This document shows positions 1-8,392 of a DNA stretch of 16,010 nucleotides, in pieces. The stretch lies in contig CAIRBL010000035.1 in assembly GCA_903876815.1 (NCBI GenBank), forward strand, positions 1 to 16,010, written 5' to 3'. The translations under genes and the position numbers were made by a program. The number at the start of each line of letters is the position of its first letter. Positions within the stretch are counted from its first letter, which is position 1. This DNA comes from an uncultured bacterium (GTDB lineage: Bacteria; Patescibacteriota; Patescibacteriia; UBA1558; GWA2-36-10). The notes below the pieces were generated by a model. The model saw nothing but the letters and a program-made list of their open reading frames with translations, was not told where the DNA came from and did not search any database.

Positions 1-522
1 GATTATTTTACAATAGCAAATCGCAATGATTTTGCTTCTACGCAAGGTACGATTTCTTTTTGGGTAAAATTTAATACTTTGCAAGACACAACATTATTTC
101 ATCTTTACGAAACAGCTACGACGGATTATATTAGGTCTTATTATAGCTCGGCCTCTCAATATTTAGATTTGATAATTGAAGATGGAGATACTCCGCGAAT
201 TAATGTAAGATATTTTAATCCAGATACAAATGGTTTTCATAAAATTGATTGGTTACAAGATGGTTCAAGTGTGAAATTATATTTTGATGGGCAACAAAAA
301 GCTTTAACAGAAATTGTTCAAGATGACTCTTGGTGGACTGATCATTTATCAATGTCTGGAGCTAGAATGGGTAGTGGATCGTGGGGCAGTAGTTTAAATG
401 GCGTGATGGATGAATTTAGAATATCACAAAGAGTTTTGTCTGCTGATTGGATTTTAACAGAATATAATAATCAATTTGATGCTAGTAGCTTTTATAGTAC
501 TAGCACAATAGAAGTGTTATAA
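1..522 (+). CDS. LamG (concanavalin A-like) domain surface protein, C-terminal part
   Basis: The frame is open from base 1, so the protein begins upstream of the window; 173 C-terminal residues are visible. The segment has features of a LamG/laminin-G-like jelly-roll domain: an early TISFWVKF strand, VKLYFDGQQ in the middle, and the characteristic ending NGVMDEFRISQRVLSADWI followed by TEYNNQ. Proteins with this ending are common in Patescibacteria as secreted or cell-surface proteins, sometimes fused behind a prepilin N-terminus or beside a DUF2341 domain. Since pilM and two pilin genes follow, a role as a pilus-associated or tip adhesin is possible, but the N-terminus that would show a prepilin signal lies outside the window. 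The ligand is unknown. The stop overlaps a possible promoter -10 box for the next gene. Confidence 0.8.
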   Translation, partial: DYFTIANRNDFASTQGTISFWVKFNTLQDTTLFHLYETATTDYIRSYYSSASQYLDLIIEDGDTPRINVRYFNPDTNGFHKIDWLQDGSSVKLYFDGQQKALTEIVQDDSWWTDHLSMSGARMGSGSWGSSLNGVMDEFRISQRVLSADWILTEYNNQFDASSFYSTSTIEVL

Positions 523-523
523 T
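515..523 (+). promoter_or_regulatory. Possible extended -10 promoter for the pilM-like gene
   Basis: TG-T-TATAAT (TG at 515-516, TATAAT at 518-523) overlaps the stop codon of the LamG gene. The -35 region is poor, so this would rely on the extended -10. Six bases separate the -10 from the ATG at 530, so the transcript would begin at or next to the start codon and be leaderless. The same geometry occurs at hrcA. TATAAT is easily produced by chance in AT-rich DNA. Confidence 0.4.
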
Positions 524-529
524 GAACTT

Positions 530-2290
530 ATGATTTTGAATTTTATCAATCGATTTACTGAGGAGCAGGTGATAGGTTTGAATATCTCTGACTTTTCGGC
601 GGAAGCAGTGATTTTAGAAAAAAATTATAAAACATGGAAAGTGTATTCTTTTGCGCGTTTTCGTTTATCTCCAGGCATTGTAGAGAACGGTCAAATTATT
701 CAGGCCGATAAGCTAAAAGAGGAGCTTAAAAAACTTTTTGCTTTAGGTAAGCCACATCCAATGAAGGCTAGTAGCGTATTTTTGTCTATACCAGATTCAC
801 AGGTGTTTGCTAGAGTTTTAAGTTTGCCAAAAAGTTTAAGGCACAAAGACTTACTATTGGCTGCGAGTAATAAAGCAGATGAATTTATACCAGAGGAAAA
901 AGAAAAATTAATCGCTACTTTTAAAATTTTACCAGTTAATAATGGTCAAGTAGAGATTTTTTATGCAGCCGCCAAGAAAGAATTGGTAGCCGCCTGGGGC
1001 CATTTTTTTGAAAGCATGGGCATTGATGTGATTGGTGTGACCATGGAGTCCGTGAGTTCATTAGCTGGCCTAGCGGATAGTGTGAAGCAAGATATTGGTT
1101 TATTGCTAGATATTGGTGCACGTACAAGCATTGCTTCAATTTTTGATCAAGACGGCATCAAAGATTCGATAGTGATACCAATTGCTGGCAATAATTTAAC
1201 TGACGCTATAGCCAGCAAACTGAATATTTCACATGTAGCAGCTGAAGAAAAAAAACATACAATTGGTATGGACTCATCTATTGATCAAGGAGAGATTATG
1301 TGGATTCTTCAGGGTCAATTACAGCCTATGGCAGATGAGCTCAAAAAATTTATTACTTTTTATGAAGAAAACACTGGTAAAAAAGTAAAAAATTTGTTTT
1401 TGATTGGAGGCACAGCGCAAACAAAAGGTATTGATAAGTATTTTGGTGGTAATTTAAATTTAAATATTTCAAGTCCCGAAACCATAGTTGATTATAGCAA
1501 ATTTAAATTAGCTGATTATTTGCAAGCAGTAAAATATGTGAATGCTTTTGGTCTAGCAAGATTGGCACAAGAAAAAAAGATTGATATTAATTTTTATCAA
1601 ACACTAAGAGTGGATTTACAACAGAGAGTTGATTTGACTAATATTTCTTTGTGGTTGAGAACTATTTTGAACATATTTCAAAGTATTCCCAAAATGGCCA
1701 AATCTTGGGTGGCTTGGTTAATTTTTGTTTTATTTTGTGTAGCTGGATTTTTGATTTGGAGGCCGGATTTTATTATAAAACATTTTGTAGTTTCTCAAAA
1801 AACCTTTGAACAAGAAATTATTTTAGATACGGTGACTCAAGGTCAGGACAATTGGTTGCCAGCCATAGTGATAAATCAAGCGGTTTTTGTCAAACAAAAT
1901 TATCGGGATTTATCTTATGAGGAAGCTGTACAAAAATTAAAGACAGAAGCGCAAAATTTGGCTTTGGATAAAGCAAAGAATACATTAAAAAGTCAGCAAT
2001 TTTTAGTTGAGAGCGTGGTTGAAGAGCAAATTTTAAGTTTGGTGCCTACTAGTGAAAATTTTCAGGCAGGTTCCGGCTTAAGTTTAAAGGCAAATTATAT
2101 TTTTTGGGCACTAAATAAACAAGAGGTGAAAAGTTTTATCTTGTCTCATGTAAGCGCAACTGAAGCTAGTAAATATTCCGCCTGGCAGATAGCTGAACAA
2201 AAGTTTCTTTTGTTGTCTTCTAACATGACTGTGGATAATAAGCTGGATTTTTTTAGTCTACAAGCCAAATTGATTTTGCGTAAGCCATAA
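530..2290 (+). CDS. pilM: PilM-like type IV pilus assembly protein with membrane-anchored C-terminal domain
   Basis: Residues 1-350 form an actin-like ATPase fold of the PilM type: the N-terminal phosphate-loop strand IGLNISDFSAEAVIL (about 15-29), the second phosphate-loop strand IGLLLDIGARTSIASIF (about 188-204) and the adenosine-pocket strand NLFLIGGTAQTKGI (about 287-300). PilM normally lies on the cytoplasmic face of the inner membrane and recruits PilN for pilus assembly. At 586 aa this protein is far longer than the usual PilM of about 350 aa: a hydrophobic segment (about 391-411, rich in W/F/L/I/V) is followed by about 175 residues of a hydrophilic, probably extracytoplasmic domain that I do not recognise. 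The extra part may replace PilN/PilO functions by fusion, which is an inference. Two pilin genes follow directly. No Shine-Dalgarno precedes the ATG. Confidence 0.75.
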   Translation: MILNFINRFTEEQVIGLNISDFSAEAVILEKNYKTWKVYSFARFRLSPGIVENGQIIQADKLKEELKKLFALGKPHPMKASSVFLSIPDSQVFARVLSLPKSLRHKDLLLAASNKADEFIPEEKEKLIATFKILPVNNGQVEIFYAAAKKELVAAWGHFFESMGIDVIGVTMESVSSLAGLADSVKQDIGLLLDIGARTSIASIFDQDGIKDSIVIPIAGNNLTDAIASKLNISHVAAEEKKHTIGMDSSIDQGEIMWILQGQLQPMADELKKFITFYEENTGKKVKNLFLIGGTAQTKGIDKYFGGNLNLNISSPETIVDYSKFKLADYLQAVKYVNAFGLARLAQEKKIDINFYQTLRVDLQQRVDLTNISLWLRTILNIFQSIPKMAKSWVAWLIFVLFCVAGFLIWRPDFIIKHFVVSQKTFEQEIILDTVTQGQDNWLPAIVINQAVFVKQNYRDLSYEEAVQKLKTEAQNLALDKAKNTLKSQQFLVESVVEEQILSLVPTSENFQAGSGLSLKANYIFWALNKQEVKSFILSHVSATEASKYSAWQIAEQKFLLLSSNMTVDNKLDFFSLQAKLILRKP

Positions 2291-2314
2291 ATAGTAGCTT
2301 GTTTTGTAAATTTA

Positions 2315-2323
2315 TGTTATAAT
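2315..2323 (+). promoter_or_regulatory. Possible extended -10 promoter of the pilin genes
   Basis: TGTTATAAT (TG 2315-2316, TATAAT 2318-2323) lies in the 85-bp gap between pilM and the first pilin gene. The implied start near 2330 gives an AT-rich leader of about 46 nt. No good -35 is visible. A separate promoter would allow pilin expression well above pilM. Confidence 0.4.
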
Positions 2324-2375
2324 TAAAATCGTTAATTATATTTTTATATATACTTGTTATTTAAATCAAAAAAAT

Positions 2376-2879
2376 ATGAAATTTATCAAAAAACAAGGCT
2401 TTACTTTGATTGAATTAATCATTGTGATTGCCGTGATTGCTTTGTTGGCAGCTGCTGTTTTTGTAGCCGTTGATCCAGCTAAGCGTATCGGTGAAGCTCA
2501 GGATGCACAACGTTGGGCTGATATTACAGCTATTGCTGATGCTATTCAACAATACACGGTAGATAATAGTGGTACATTTCCAACTTCTACCGCTACCTTT
2601 ACTGCTGGTACTTATTATGCGATTATGGGCTCTAGTACTACTGCCTTGGCTGGTGCTACTTGTACTAGGTCTCCAGAAACAATTGATTCTAGTAAGGGCG
2701 TTGAATTAGGTAATTTAATACCTACTTATTTACCAACCATGCCAGTGGATCCTTCCGGTCTTGCAGATAGTGATAAAAATACCCAATATTATTTTATGAG
2801 AAATTCAGCTGGTCGTGTAAGGATTGGCGCTTGTGTAGAAAGTGCTTATGCTGATGCTTCTATTTACGTCCAAAGATAA
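2376..2879 (+). CDS. Type IV pilin / GspG-like prepilin (copy 1)
   Basis: The N-terminus has a short basic leader (MKFIKKQG) followed by the prepilin peptidase site G|FTLIEL with Glu at mature position 5, then a hydrophobic alpha1 helix (IIVIAVIALLAAAVFVAVDP). The globular part contains the conserved RWADITAIADAIQQY segment and ends in YYFMRNSAGRVRIGACVES, a C-terminal pattern common in pilins of this group. Two cysteines (in GATCT and IGACV) could form the C-terminal disulfide loop. At 167 aa it has typical pilin length. It is presumably processed by PilD and polymerised into a pilus. A close paralogue follows 25 bp downstream, and both probably share one transcript ending at the terminator at 3416-3451. 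The start is the only ATG that leaves a leader of normal length. Confidence 0.88.
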   Translation: MKFIKKQGFTLIELIIVIAVIALLAAAVFVAVDPAKRIGEAQDAQRWADITAIADAIQQYTVDNSGTFPTSTATFTAGTYYAIMGSSTTALAGATCTRSPETIDSSKGVELGNLIPTYLPTMPVDPSGLADSDKNTQYYFMRNSAGRVRIGACVESAYADASIYVQR

Positions 2880-2904
2880 AAATAAATTTGATATAACATT
2901 TATT

Positions 2905-3396
2905 ATGCAAAAAAAAGGTTTTACTTTGATTGAGTTAATCATTGTAGTAGCTATTATTGGTTTGTTAGCAGCTGCTGCTTTTGTGGCAGTCAATCCTGGC
3001 AAAAGAGTAGGCGATGCGTCTGATGCTAAGCGTTGGTCTGATATTACAGCTATTGCTGATGCCATTTCTCATTATGCCGTTGATCATAATGGCGATTTAC
3101 CTGGCGGTGTAAGTGGCGCAACGGCTGGCACAGAGTATATGATTAATATCGCTGGTGGTTCAGCTGGCAGTGAAAACTGTACATCTACTGATGACACTTA
3201 TACTAAGATAGATATTTCTAGTGGTATTGTGCCGACTTACATACCAACCATGCCTTTGGACCCTGATTTAGACAAAGCAACAGCTGAAGATGATGGTATT
3301 GGTTATTATATTGTTAAAGATAGTGAAGGGCGGGTAAAAATTGGCGCTTGTAGTGAAAGTGACTATGCCACAGCATCTATAGTGGTTCAACGATAA
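2905..3396 (+). CDS. Type IV pilin / GspG-like prepilin (copy 2)
   Basis: This is a 163-aa tandem paralogue of the preceding pilin. The leader MQKKG is followed by FTLIELIIVVAIIGLLAAA, with cleavage after the Gly and Glu at position +5. It shares the AFVAVNPGKRVGDA, RWSDITAIADAI and GRVKIGACSES blocks with copy 1, and again has two cysteines placed to form a loop. I take the ATG at 2905: an in-frame upstream ATG at 2842 would overlap the previous gene and add a 21-residue non-prepilin extension before the leader. The middle portion, between the helix and the C-terminal cysteine, is the divergent part and differs in charge and length from copy 1. It may be the major pilin or a minor pilin; sequence alone does not decide. 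Confidence 0.88.
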   Translation: MQKKGFTLIELIIVVAIIGLLAAAAFVAVNPGKRVGDASDAKRWSDITAIADAISHYAVDHNGDLPGGVSGATAGTEYMINIAGGSAGSENCTSTDDTYTKIDISSGIVPTYIPTMPLDPDLDKATAEDDGIGYYIVKDSEGRVKIGACSESDYATASIVVQR

Positions 3397-3415
3397 ATAG
3401 AATTATTGACTTTTA

Positions 3416-3451
3416 GCCACCCTCGTGCTTTAGTATGGGGGTGGTTTTTTT
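3416..3451 (+). terminator. Rho-independent terminator after the pilin genes
   Basis: The stem pairs CCACCCTCG (3417-3425) with TGGGGGTGG (3436-3444), allowing two G-T pairs, around a 10-nt loop, and is followed by seven T residues (3445-3451). It lies 20 bp after the second pilin stop. This is the clearest intrinsic terminator in the window. Confidence 0.88.
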
Positions 3452-3464
3452 ATTAATTTTTAGC

Positions 3465-3470
3465 TATAAT
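3465..3470 (+). promoter_or_regulatory. Possible -10 box for the export operon
   Basis: TATAAT lies 29 bp before the membrane-fusion protein ATG and just after the pilin terminator, so a promoter is expected here. No convincing -35 is visible. The implied leader is about 23 nt and has no ribosome binding site. Confidence 0.4.
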
Positions 3471-3499
3471 TAAGGCAAGTTAAATTTAATATTTATATT

Positions 3500-5152
3500 A
3501 TGTTAAAGAAAAAATGGGTTATTTTTACAGTAGTGTTAGTTGTGATCTTTGTTGCGGCTGCATTTTTTAATAAAAATGGACAAGAAGCACCATATGTGAC
3601 AGCTAAGGCAGTTGTGCAAGACATCAAACAAACAGTTGAAGTGACTGGTCAGGTGGAATCAGCTGATGATATTGATTTGAATTTTTTACGTTCTGGTATT
3701 ATTTATAATATCAATGCCAAGGTTGGCCAAAAAGTGACTGCTGGACAGATCTTAGCCTCTTTAAAGGCTGGAGACGTATCTTCTCAGGTGGCAGATGCTA
3801 GAGCAGCGGTTGCTATTGCTGAAAGTAGTTTAAATGAGGTTTTGGCTGGCATCAGCACAGAAGACCTAGAAGTTTTAAAAGAAGAGGTTGCGGCTGCTGA
3901 AGTGGCTTATCAAACTGCTTTGGATGCCTTGTCTGATTTAGAGGAAACCAAGAATCAAGAAATTGAAAGTTTGATTGCTATTGGTAGTAATATTTTAAAC
4001 GATAAACCAGCCCAAGCACAGTATGCACTTGATATAGTAAATGATGCTATTATGGATAGCGATGCGGGGTATTATTTGTATGTATTGAATCAAGCAACTT
4101 TTTTAGACGCCCGTTTAAAATATAATGCTGCTAAAGAAAGTTTAGATGATTTTTTAGCTAATTTTAACCCTAGTTTTAACGCAGAAAAAAGCGTTTTATT
4201 GAGTTATTTAGATAGTTTGGAGGATGTGTTATCTAATACCTTGCTTAGTTTAAACACGGCTTTTGATACCATGGCAGTGGCAGTTGAAAATAGTGAGTAC
4301 CCAGCTTCAGTTATTGCTAGTTTTAAAACTAGTCTCAATGCCCAAAGCACTGTTATTAGTACGGCTATTTCTAGTGTACAAACTGCTTCTAGTAATTTAA
4401 GAAGTAAAGATATTTATTATCAAACACAAATTAATACAGCTAATAATAATATTGCCTCTGCCTCTGCTAATTTAAGCTTAAGTAAGGCTAGATTAAAGTC
4501 CAAAGAAGCTCCGCCACGTGATTTTGAAATTGAGTCAGCTAAGGCTAACGTGCGTCGTGCGCAAGCTACTTTAAATAGATATTTAAGCGATTTATCAGAA
4601 ACTGTTATCAAAGCTCCTGTGGACGGTACTATAACTAAGGTAAATTTTGATGCTGGAGAAAATAGTTCAGCTTCTCAGCCAGTTATTTCTATGATTGGTG
4701 AAAGTAAATTGCAAATTGAAGTTAATGTCCCAGAATCAGATATTACCAAAATTACAGTTGGTGATAATGTAGAAATTACTTTGGATGCTTTTTCCAGTAC
4801 GGAAAAATTTGCGGGTGTAGTTACTTTTATTGATCCGGCTTCAACCGTTATCAATGATGTAACTTATTATAACGTCAAAGTAGATTTCAATGAACCTCAA
4901 GATAAAATTAAATCTGGCATGACAGCCGACCTAACTATTTTAACAGATCAAAAAACAGGTGTTTTGGTGGTGCCTTCAAGAGCCTTAGTGATCCGCGATG
5001 GTGCACAATATGTGCAAATATTACAAGCTGAAACTTTGGTAGAAAGACAAGTGACAGTTGGTTTAAAAAGTGATGACGGCATGACAGAAATTATTTCTGG
5101 TGTATCTGAAGGGGAAGATGTTGTCACTTTAGTCAAAGAACAAACAAAATAA
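3500..5152 (+). CDS. MacA/HlyD-type membrane-fusion protein with long coiled-coil hairpin
   Basis: An N-terminal membrane anchor (about 4-22, KKKWVIFTVVLVVIFVAAAFF) precedes a split lipoyl/barrel-sandwich domain. Its first half is near residues 70-92 (INAKVGQKVTAGQILASL) and the second near 370-395 (VIKAPVDGTITKVNFDAGE). Between them lie about 280 residues rich in Ala, Ser, Glu and Leu, which should form a long alpha-helical hairpin. A beta-barrel domain (VNVPESDITKITVGDNVEITLDAF begins near 410) and a membrane-proximal domain ending in VSEGEDVVTLVKEQ follow. At 550 aa it is much longer than MacA (about 370 aa), because of the hairpin. It lies in one operon with an ABC ATPase and two permeases, the usual MacAB context. 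It probably links substrate on the outer face to the permeases. Patescibacteria lack a typical outer membrane, so a TolC partner is doubtful. The substrate is unknown. Confidence 0.85.
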   Translation: MLKKKWVIFTVVLVVIFVAAAFFNKNGQEAPYVTAKAVVQDIKQTVEVTGQVESADDIDLNFLRSGIIYNINAKVGQKVTAGQILASLKAGDVSSQVADARAAVAIAESSLNEVLAGISTEDLEVLKEEVAAAEVAYQTALDALSDLEETKNQEIESLIAIGSNILNDKPAQAQYALDIVNDAIMDSDAGYYLYVLNQATFLDARLKYNAAKESLDDFLANFNPSFNAEKSVLLSYLDSLEDVLSNTLLSLNTAFDTMAVAVENSEYPASVIASFKTSLNAQSTVISTAISSVQTASSNLRSKDIYYQTQINTANNNIASASANLSLSKARLKSKEAPPRDFEIESAKANVRRAQATLNRYLSDLSETVIKAPVDGTITKVNFDAGENSSASQPVISMIGESKLQIEVNVPESDITKITVGDNVEITLDAFSSTEKFAGVVTFIDPASTVINDVTYYNVKVDFNEPQDKIKSGMTADLTILTDQKTGVLVVPSRALVIRDGAQYVQILQAETLVERQVTVGLKSDDGMTEIISGVSEGEDVVTLVKEQTK

Positions 5153-5154
5153 AA

Positions 5155-5862
5155 ATGATAAAATTAAAAAACGTTTCTAAAGAATTTGAAAATGGCGAAG
5201 CTGTTACTAGTGTTTTGCAGGATATAAATTTTACGATTGACAAAGGAGAGTTCGTTTCCATCATGGGTCCATCTGGTTCTGGTAAATCAACCTTAATGCA
5301 TATTTTAGGTTTTTTAGATACTTTAAGTGCGGGTCAATATTTATTTTTTGATAAAGATGTTAGTAAGCTCTCTGAAGATGAGCTGGCAGTTTTGCGTAAC
5401 AAGAGCGTAGGTTTTGTTTTTCAAAATTTTAATTTATTACCGAAAACGACTGTTTGGGAAAACGTTCGTTTACCTCTTTTATACACAGAAAAAAAGAGCG
5501 ATTATGCAATAGTAGATCAAATGATCAAAAATGTTGGTCTTGAACATCGTCGTAATTATTTTTCTAATCAGCTATCTGGTGGAGAAAAACAGCGTGTGGC
5601 TATTGCTAGAGCTTTGGTGAATTCACCAGATATTATTTTTGCTGATGAGCCAACTGGAAACCTGGACTCTAAGTCTGGTTTGCAGGTGATGTCTATTTTG
5701 CAAAATTTAAACAAAGAAGGTAAGACTATTATTTTGGTTACTCACGAAACTTATACGGCTGAGCATGCTAAAAGAATTATCAAAATTAAAGATGGTAGAA
5801 TTATCGAAGATACAGATAAATTTGAGCGTAAGCTAGCTGACAATTTAACTGAGCTAAAATAA
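5155..5862 (+). CDS. MacB/LolD-type ABC transporter ATP-binding protein
   Basis: This 235-aa ATPase has all the motifs of an intact nucleotide-binding domain: Walker A GPSGSGKST (38-46), Q-loop Gln 90 in FVFQNFNLLP, signature LSGGEKQRVAIARAL (140-154), Walker B IIFADEP (160-166) with the catalytic Glu, D-loop NLDSKSG, and H-loop His in LVTHE (near 197). The FVFQNFNLLP and ADEPTGNLD wording is typical of the MacB/LolD/FtsE (mechanotransmission) subfamily. The gene starts three bases after the fusion-protein gene and is followed within 8 bp by the first permease, so co-transcription and complex formation with both permeases are likely. ATP hydrolysis here would drive conformational change in the FtsX-type subunits rather than substrate passage through the membrane. 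Confidence 0.93.
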   Translation: MIKLKNVSKEFENGEAVTSVLQDINFTIDKGEFVSIMGPSGSGKSTLMHILGFLDTLSAGQYLFFDKDVSKLSEDELAVLRNKSVGFVFQNFNLLPKTTVWENVRLPLLYTEKKSDYAIVDQMIKNVGLEHRRNYFSNQLSGGEKQRVAIARALVNSPDIIFADEPTGNLDSKSGLQVMSILQNLNKEGKTIILVTHETYTAEHAKRIIKIKDGRIIEDTDKFERKLADNLTELK

Positions 5863-5869
5863 ATTTGCC

Positions 5870-7111
5870 ATGGTGGATGTAAAAAAATTAAAAAATTCTT
5901 TTAATCCAGTACAAATTTTATGGCGCAATAAAACTCGTACTTTTTTGACTTCTCTGGGTATTATTATTGGTATTGCTTCAGTGATTATTATAATTTCTGT
6001 TGGTGCTGGTGCCCAAAGTTTAATTTTAAATCAAATCAAAGGTATCGGCTCTGACCTCTTGGGTATTTTACCTGGTGGCAGTGATGAAAGTGGTCGGCCT
6101 TCGGCCACCATGGGCGTATCTGTCACGACCTTGACTTATGATGATGTGCAGGCAATAGCTAAATTACCAGAGGTATCTTTTGCTACTGGATATTCTAGGG
6201 GAGTAGCTACAATAACTTGGCAAAATAGAACCACAGATACTAATTTTGTTGGTGTTACAAGCTATTATCCTCAAGTTGAATCAGCTGAAGTGGTGGCTGG
6301 TCGTTTTTTGTTAGCCGAAGAAGATTTTGGGGTAACAAGAAATGTTGTTTTGGGTTGGCAAGTCAAAACAGATTTGTTTGGTGATATTGATCCTTTGAAT
6401 GAAAGCATCAAAATAAATAAAGAAACTTTTCGTATAGTTGGCGTCATGGAGAAAAGAGGATCAGCTGGTTTTCAGAATCAAGATGATCAAGTTTTTATTC
6501 CTATAGAAACAGCTCAAAAATTACTTTTGGGTGTCAATCATTTGGGTTTTGCTAGGGCCAAAATTGCCGAAGGTGTAGATACGGCGGTAGCAGTAGAAGC
6601 AGTCAGTGCTTTGTTGAGAGACAGACATGATATTGAAAATGTGGAAGAAGAAGATTTTACAGTTGGTACTTCTGAAGAGGCAATAAAAAGTTTAAAAAGC
6701 ATTACTGATGCTTTGAATTATTTTTTAGCAGCTGTGGCTGCCATTTCTCTTTTGGTTGGTGGTGTTGGTGTGATGAATATCATGTTTGTAGCAGTGTCTG
6801 AAAGAACTAGAGAGATTGGTTTACGTAAAGCAGTTGGCGCAAAACCTAGTGACATCAGTCAGCAGTTTTTAGCTGAAGCTTTATTACTTACTTCTTTGGG
6901 AGGTGCTATTGGTATTATTTTGGGCATTGGTTTTTCTTGGTTGGTTAGTGTGGCAGCACAAGCTATGGGCTATGATTGGGATTTTGTCATCTCTGCCTTT
7001 TCTATTATTTTGGCAGTTGTATTTATCGGTGTGGTGGGCTTGGCTTTTGGCTGGTATCCATCAGTCAAAGCGGCTAATTTAAATCCAGTAGAAGCTTTAA
7101 GGTATGAATAA
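5870..7111 (+). CDS. MacB/FtsX-family ABC permease (subunit 1)
   Basis: This 413-aa permease has the MacB layout: a short cytoplasmic N-terminus, TM1 (about 20-45, FLTSLGIIIGIASVIIIISVG), an extracytoplasmic MacB periplasmic-core domain (about 50-270) and three C-terminal TM helices containing the hallmark GGVGVMNIMFVAVSERTREIGLRKAVGA. It ends in the usual KAANLNPVEALRYE. The ATPase is encoded separately, unlike E. coli MacB, where both are fused. It is adjacent to a second, distinct permease, and the pair probably forms a heterodimer. The short core-domain stretch GSDESGRPSATMGVSVTTLTYDD corresponds to the variable region before the Porter-like subdomain. Likely function is export, or membrane-stress or peptide/lipid handling, with unknown substrate. 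Confidence 0.88.
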   Translation: MVDVKKLKNSFNPVQILWRNKTRTFLTSLGIIIGIASVIIIISVGAGAQSLILNQIKGIGSDLLGILPGGSDESGRPSATMGVSVTTLTYDDVQAIAKLPEVSFATGYSRGVATITWQNRTTDTNFVGVTSYYPQVESAEVVAGRFLLAEEDFGVTRNVVLGWQVKTDLFGDIDPLNESIKINKETFRIVGVMEKRGSAGFQNQDDQVFIPIETAQKLLLGVNHLGFARAKIAEGVDTAVAVEAVSALLRDRHDIENVEEEDFTVGTSEEAIKSLKSITDALNYFLAAVAAISLLVGGVGVMNIMFVAVSERTREIGLRKAVGAKPSDISQQFLAEALLLTSLGGAIGIILGIGFSWLVSVAAQAMGYDWDFVISAFSIILAVVFIGVVGLAFGWYPSVKAANLNPVEALRYE

Positions 7112-7113
7112 CT

Positions 7114-8361
7114 ATGCAATATAAAGAAGCGACTAAAATTGCGTTAAGAGCTTTAAAGATTAACAAAGGCAGATCAATGTTAACTATTTTAGGTATTGTG
7201 ATTGGTATTGCAGCTGTTTTGGTGGTCATGTCAGCAGGAAATAGTATTGAAAAATTTGTTTATGCCGAGATGGATAGTTTTGGTAGTGATTTGGTACAAA
7301 CAGAAACAAAAGTTCCCAGCACCAAACATGCTTCTTCAGAAAATGCTATTTCTATGACACAGGGTGTGACAATTACTACCTTAAAGTTGTCAGATAAAGA
7401 AGCAATTTTAAAATTACCGAATATCAAGAAAAATTATGCCGCTTTTATTGGCCAAGAAGTTTTATCTTGGGACTCAAAAGTAAAAAGTTCAATGGTTATG
7501 GCTGCTAGCTCTGAATTGTTAGACATTGATTCTACAAAATTAGCCACAGGGAGATTTTTCACTCAAGAAGAAGATGATTCTTTAGCAAGAGTGGTAGTTT
7601 TGGGTAGTAAGATAAAAGAAAAATTATTTGGTCAAAGCGATGCAATTGGTCAAAATGTGAAAATTCGTCAAGTAAATTTTAAAGTTATCGGCATAACCGA
7701 GTCAGTTGGTAGTTCTGTTTTTTTTGATCGAGATCAGGCTGTGTATATACCGATACAGACTGGACAGAAGCTTTTGTGGGGAATAGATTATGTCAATTTT
7801 ATTGCCTCACAAATGATTGATACAAATAAAGAGGATGAAACAGTAGAGGATATTACAAATTTATTAAGAGAGCGTCATGATATTTCAGACCCAAACAAAG
7901 ATGATTTTGCTGTAGCTTCTATGGATGATGCTAAAGAATTATTAGGTACAGTTTTAGGTGGCGTGCAATTATTATTAATAGCTTTAGCAGGGATTTCTTT
8001 GGTGGTTGGTGGTGTTGGTATTATGAATATTATGTATGTGTCTGTTTCAGAAAGAACTTTTGAAATTGGTTTACGTAAAGCTTTAGGTGCGAAATATCAT
8101 GATATTATGCAACAATTTTTGACTGAAGCAGTAGCAGTTACTTTTTTGGGCGGCATAGTAGGTGTTGCGGTCGGTATTATTTTGAATTATTTAATTTTTA
8201 TTTTAGCTACTTCAAAAGGTTTTACTTGGGAGCTTTCTTTACCAATTTCTGCACTTGTTACTTCTCTGAGTTTTGCTGTTATTTTAGGTTTGATCTTTGG
8301 TTTATTTCCAGCCAAAAAAGCCGCCTTACTTGAGCCTATTAACGCTTTACGACAAGAATAA
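7114..8361 (+). CDS. MacB/FtsX-family ABC permease (subunit 2)
   Basis: This 415-aa protein has the same architecture as the preceding permease: TM1 (about 20-42, LTILGIVIGIAAVLVVMSAG), the MacB core domain, and a C-terminal FtsX domain with GGVGIMNIMYVSVSERTFEIGLRKALGA, ending KKAALLEPINALRQE. It starts 3 bp after the first permease stop. The two permeases are recognisably paralogous but diverged throughout the extracytoplasmic domain, which fits a heterodimer rather than a recent duplication. A terminator follows, marking the end of the operon. Confidence 0.88.
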   Translation: MQYKEATKIALRALKINKGRSMLTILGIVIGIAAVLVVMSAGNSIEKFVYAEMDSFGSDLVQTETKVPSTKHASSENAISMTQGVTITTLKLSDKEAILKLPNIKKNYAAFIGQEVLSWDSKVKSSMVMAASSELLDIDSTKLATGRFFTQEEDDSLARVVVLGSKIKEKLFGQSDAIGQNVKIRQVNFKVIGITESVGSSVFFDRDQAVYIPIQTGQKLLWGIDYVNFIASQMIDTNKEDETVEDITNLLRERHDISDPNKDDFAVASMDDAKELLGTVLGGVQLLLIALAGISLVVGGVGIMNIMYVSVSERTFEIGLRKALGAKYHDIMQQFLTEAVAVTFLGGIVGVAVGIILNYLIFILATSKGFTWELSLPISALVTSLSFAVILGLIFGLFPAKKAALLEPINALRQE

Positions 8362-8392
8362 TTTTTTGCTTGATTTTGTTTTTATGAAAAGA

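Noticed and set aside
79..81. TTG at 79 as the start of the LamG protein.
   Set aside because: The frame is open to the window edge and the residues before it (TISFWVKF) belong to the domain, so the gene is simply truncated by the window.
2842..2904. Upstream start for the second pilin.
   Set aside because: It would overlap the first pilin and put 21 non-leader residues before the basic prepilin leader; ATG 2905 gives a standard leader.
3405..3436. TTGACT near 3406 with TAGTAT downstream as a promoter.
   Set aside because: The spacing is about 19 bp and the -10 lies within the loop and stem of the pilin terminator; it is probably coincidental.
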